Assembly: GCA_025350445.1 (NCBI GenBank)
Contig: JANXXV010000938.1
Span: forward strand, 1 to 5,904
Direction: 5' to 3'
DNA from: Bryobacteraceae bacterium
Lineage (GTDB): Bacteria; Acidobacteriota; Terriglobia; Bryobacterales; Bryobacteraceae
DNA: 5,904 bases
Part shown: piece by piece, positions 5,254 through 5,904 of the stretch
Layout: each line of letters begins with the position of its first letter
Numbering within the stretch: position 1 is the first letter of the stretch
Made by a program: the position numbers and the translations under genes
Notes under the pieces: generated by a model
The model's input: only the letters and a program-made list of their open reading frames with translations
Databases searched by the model: none
Told to the model about the DNA's origin: nothing

Positions 5254-5424
5254 ATGGCGCTCAGCAAAGATCTTCTGGAAATATTAGTGTGCCCGCTCTG
5301 CAAGGCTTCGTTGGACTTGAAGCCGGACCAGAGCGGGCTGAAATGCACTCAGTGCAAGAGAGTTTACCCGATCCGGGATGACATCCCAGTGATGTTGATC
5401 GACGAAGCGAAGATCGAAGAGTAG
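5254..5424 (+). CDS. Trm112-like small zinc-ribbon protein (UPF0434/YcaR family)
   Basis: This short gene encodes 56 residues, within the family's usual length. It opens with the typical LLEILVCPLC (7-16), has a second cysteine pair CTQC (31-34), then the conserved YPIRDDIPVML (38-48). Two CxxC pairs make a complete four-cysteine zinc site; some members, such as E. coli YcaR, have lost part of it. In eukaryotes and archaea Trm112 is an activating partner of methyltransferases. The bacterial role is not settled, so no specific function is claimed. A good ribosome binding site, AGGA at 5244-5247, lies 6 nt before the ATG. The gene is 23 nt after the aldolase and 15 nt before the GT9 gene, all on one strand. 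In other Gram-negatives small Trm112-like genes often sit among lipopolysaccharide or lipid A genes, which fits the neighbour on the right. Confidence 0.88.
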   Translation: MALSKDLLEILVCPLCKASLDLKPDQSGLKCTQCKRVYPIRDDIPVMLIDEAKIEE

Positions 5425-5439
5425 CTGGAAAGCCGGGGC

Positions 5440-5904
5440 ATGGAAAATGCGCTTGAGCGGCTCGCTTCCGGATCGCGGGTGGCTGTTATCCGGCTGCGTT
5501 CCCTGGGCGACTGCGTACTCACCACGCCGGCGCTTGCGATCCTGAAGCAGAGCAGGCCCGATCTGCAAGTAGCGGTGGTGGTGGAGGACCGTTTCGCCGC
5601 CGTATTCGACGGGAATCCCGATGTACAAACGATTCTGCCGCCGGCCGTGAACGCGGTAGGCCGATGGCGTCCGGACCTTTGCATCAATCTGCATGGTGGA
5701 ACGCGAAGTATGCTGCTGACAGCCGGGTCGGCGGCAAGAATGCGCGCCGGCTTCGCGCACTTTCGCGGAGCAGGCATTTACAATCTGCGCATTCCCACGG
5801 CGCAGGAAATTCTCGGCGTTAACCGCAAGGTGCATACGGCCGAACATTTGGCGTCCGCCATGTTTTATCTTGGCGCGGCGGTTCAAACCATCCCGCGGGC
5901 GAAG
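5440..5904 (+). CDS. Glycosyltransferase family 9 (ADP-heptose:LPS heptosyltransferase-like), N-terminal part, runs off the right edge
   Basis: The frame opens at ATG 5440 and stays open for 155 codons to the window end. GT9 enzymes transfer heptose from ADP-heptose to the lipopolysaccharide core at the cytoplasmic face of the inner membrane. Family features are the N-terminal strand and loop VAVIRLRSLGDCVLTTPAL (14-32), a second strand VAVVVEDRFAAVF (44-56), and DLCINLHGGTRS (79-90), which matches the D-x-hydrophobic-D/N-LHG motif. HTAEHLASAMFYLG (132-145) corresponds to the helix before the central linker. The C-terminal nucleotide-sugar domain is outside the window, so the donor and acceptor (WaaC, WaaF or WaaQ type) cannot be assigned. 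The start follows the Trm112-like stop by 15 nt with only a weak purine-rich site (GGAAAG), which suggests co-translation. The product implies an LPS-bearing Gram-negative. Confidence 0.9.
   Translation, partial: MENALERLASGSRVAVIRLRSLGDCVLTTPALAILKQSRPDLQVAVVVEDRFAAVFDGNPDVQTILPPAVNAVGRWRPDLCINLHGGTRSMLLTAGSAARMRAGFAHFRGAGIYNLRIPTAQEILGVNRKVHTAEHLASAMFYLGAAVQTIPRAK

Noticed and set aside
5284..5886. 200-codon leftward open frame opposite the Trm112 and GT9 genes
   Set aside because: It shows no recognisable domain and lies entirely antisense to two genes with clear motifs.

Overview
The window looks like chromosomal DNA from a GC-rich Gram-negative bacterium. The best guess is an Acidobacteriota (Bryobacter/Solibacter-like) genome. 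This rests on the style of the proteins and on the gene set (cold-shock protein beside an RRM-glycine-rich protein, a PPOX-like stress protein, a sugar-acid dehydratase with a Tat signal), not on a database search. The glycosyltransferase family 9 gene at the right edge implies a lipopolysaccharide-type envelope.

Left part (1-1275): the 5' end of an ABC-F type ATPase gene runs leftward off the window. It is divergent from a cold-shock protein gene (600-803). That gene is followed by a short GC-rich hairpin and then by a small RRM protein with a glycine-rich tail (871-1275) that starts at TTG. The last two form a same-strand pair of small single-stranded-RNA-binding proteins.

Middle part (1276-3203): a gene-poor, partly decayed stretch holds the remains of an AhpD-family alkylhydroperoxidase gene (about 1441-1967). 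It has lost its reading frame near the N-terminus and carries an in-frame TAG, yet its CxxC active-site region is still legible. Its terminal TAA abuts the ribosome binding site of an intact FMN-binding PPOX-like gene (1981-2490, TTG start). That gene ends tail-to-tail, 2 nt away from a leftward DUF2461 gene (2493-3203).

Right part (3264-5904): a rightward, operon-like run. It holds a D-galactonate dehydratase-like enolase-superfamily enzyme with an apparent twin-arginine signal, a KDPG/KDPGal aldolase, a Trm112-like zinc-ribbon protein, and the first 155 codons of a heptosyltransferase-like GT9 enzyme. Dehydratase plus aldolase are two of the three steps of a De Ley-Doudoroff type galactonate route; the kinase is not in the window. 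The join between the two genes is a five-copy 13-bp tandem repeat that begins inside the end of the dehydratase gene and reiterates its Asp-Trp-stop codons with an overlapping TAATG. This is the most unusual structure here.

I found no clear undescribed multi-gene system. The points most worth a second look are the 13-bp repeat junction, the predicted export of the galactonate dehydratase homologue, and the decayed ahpD.
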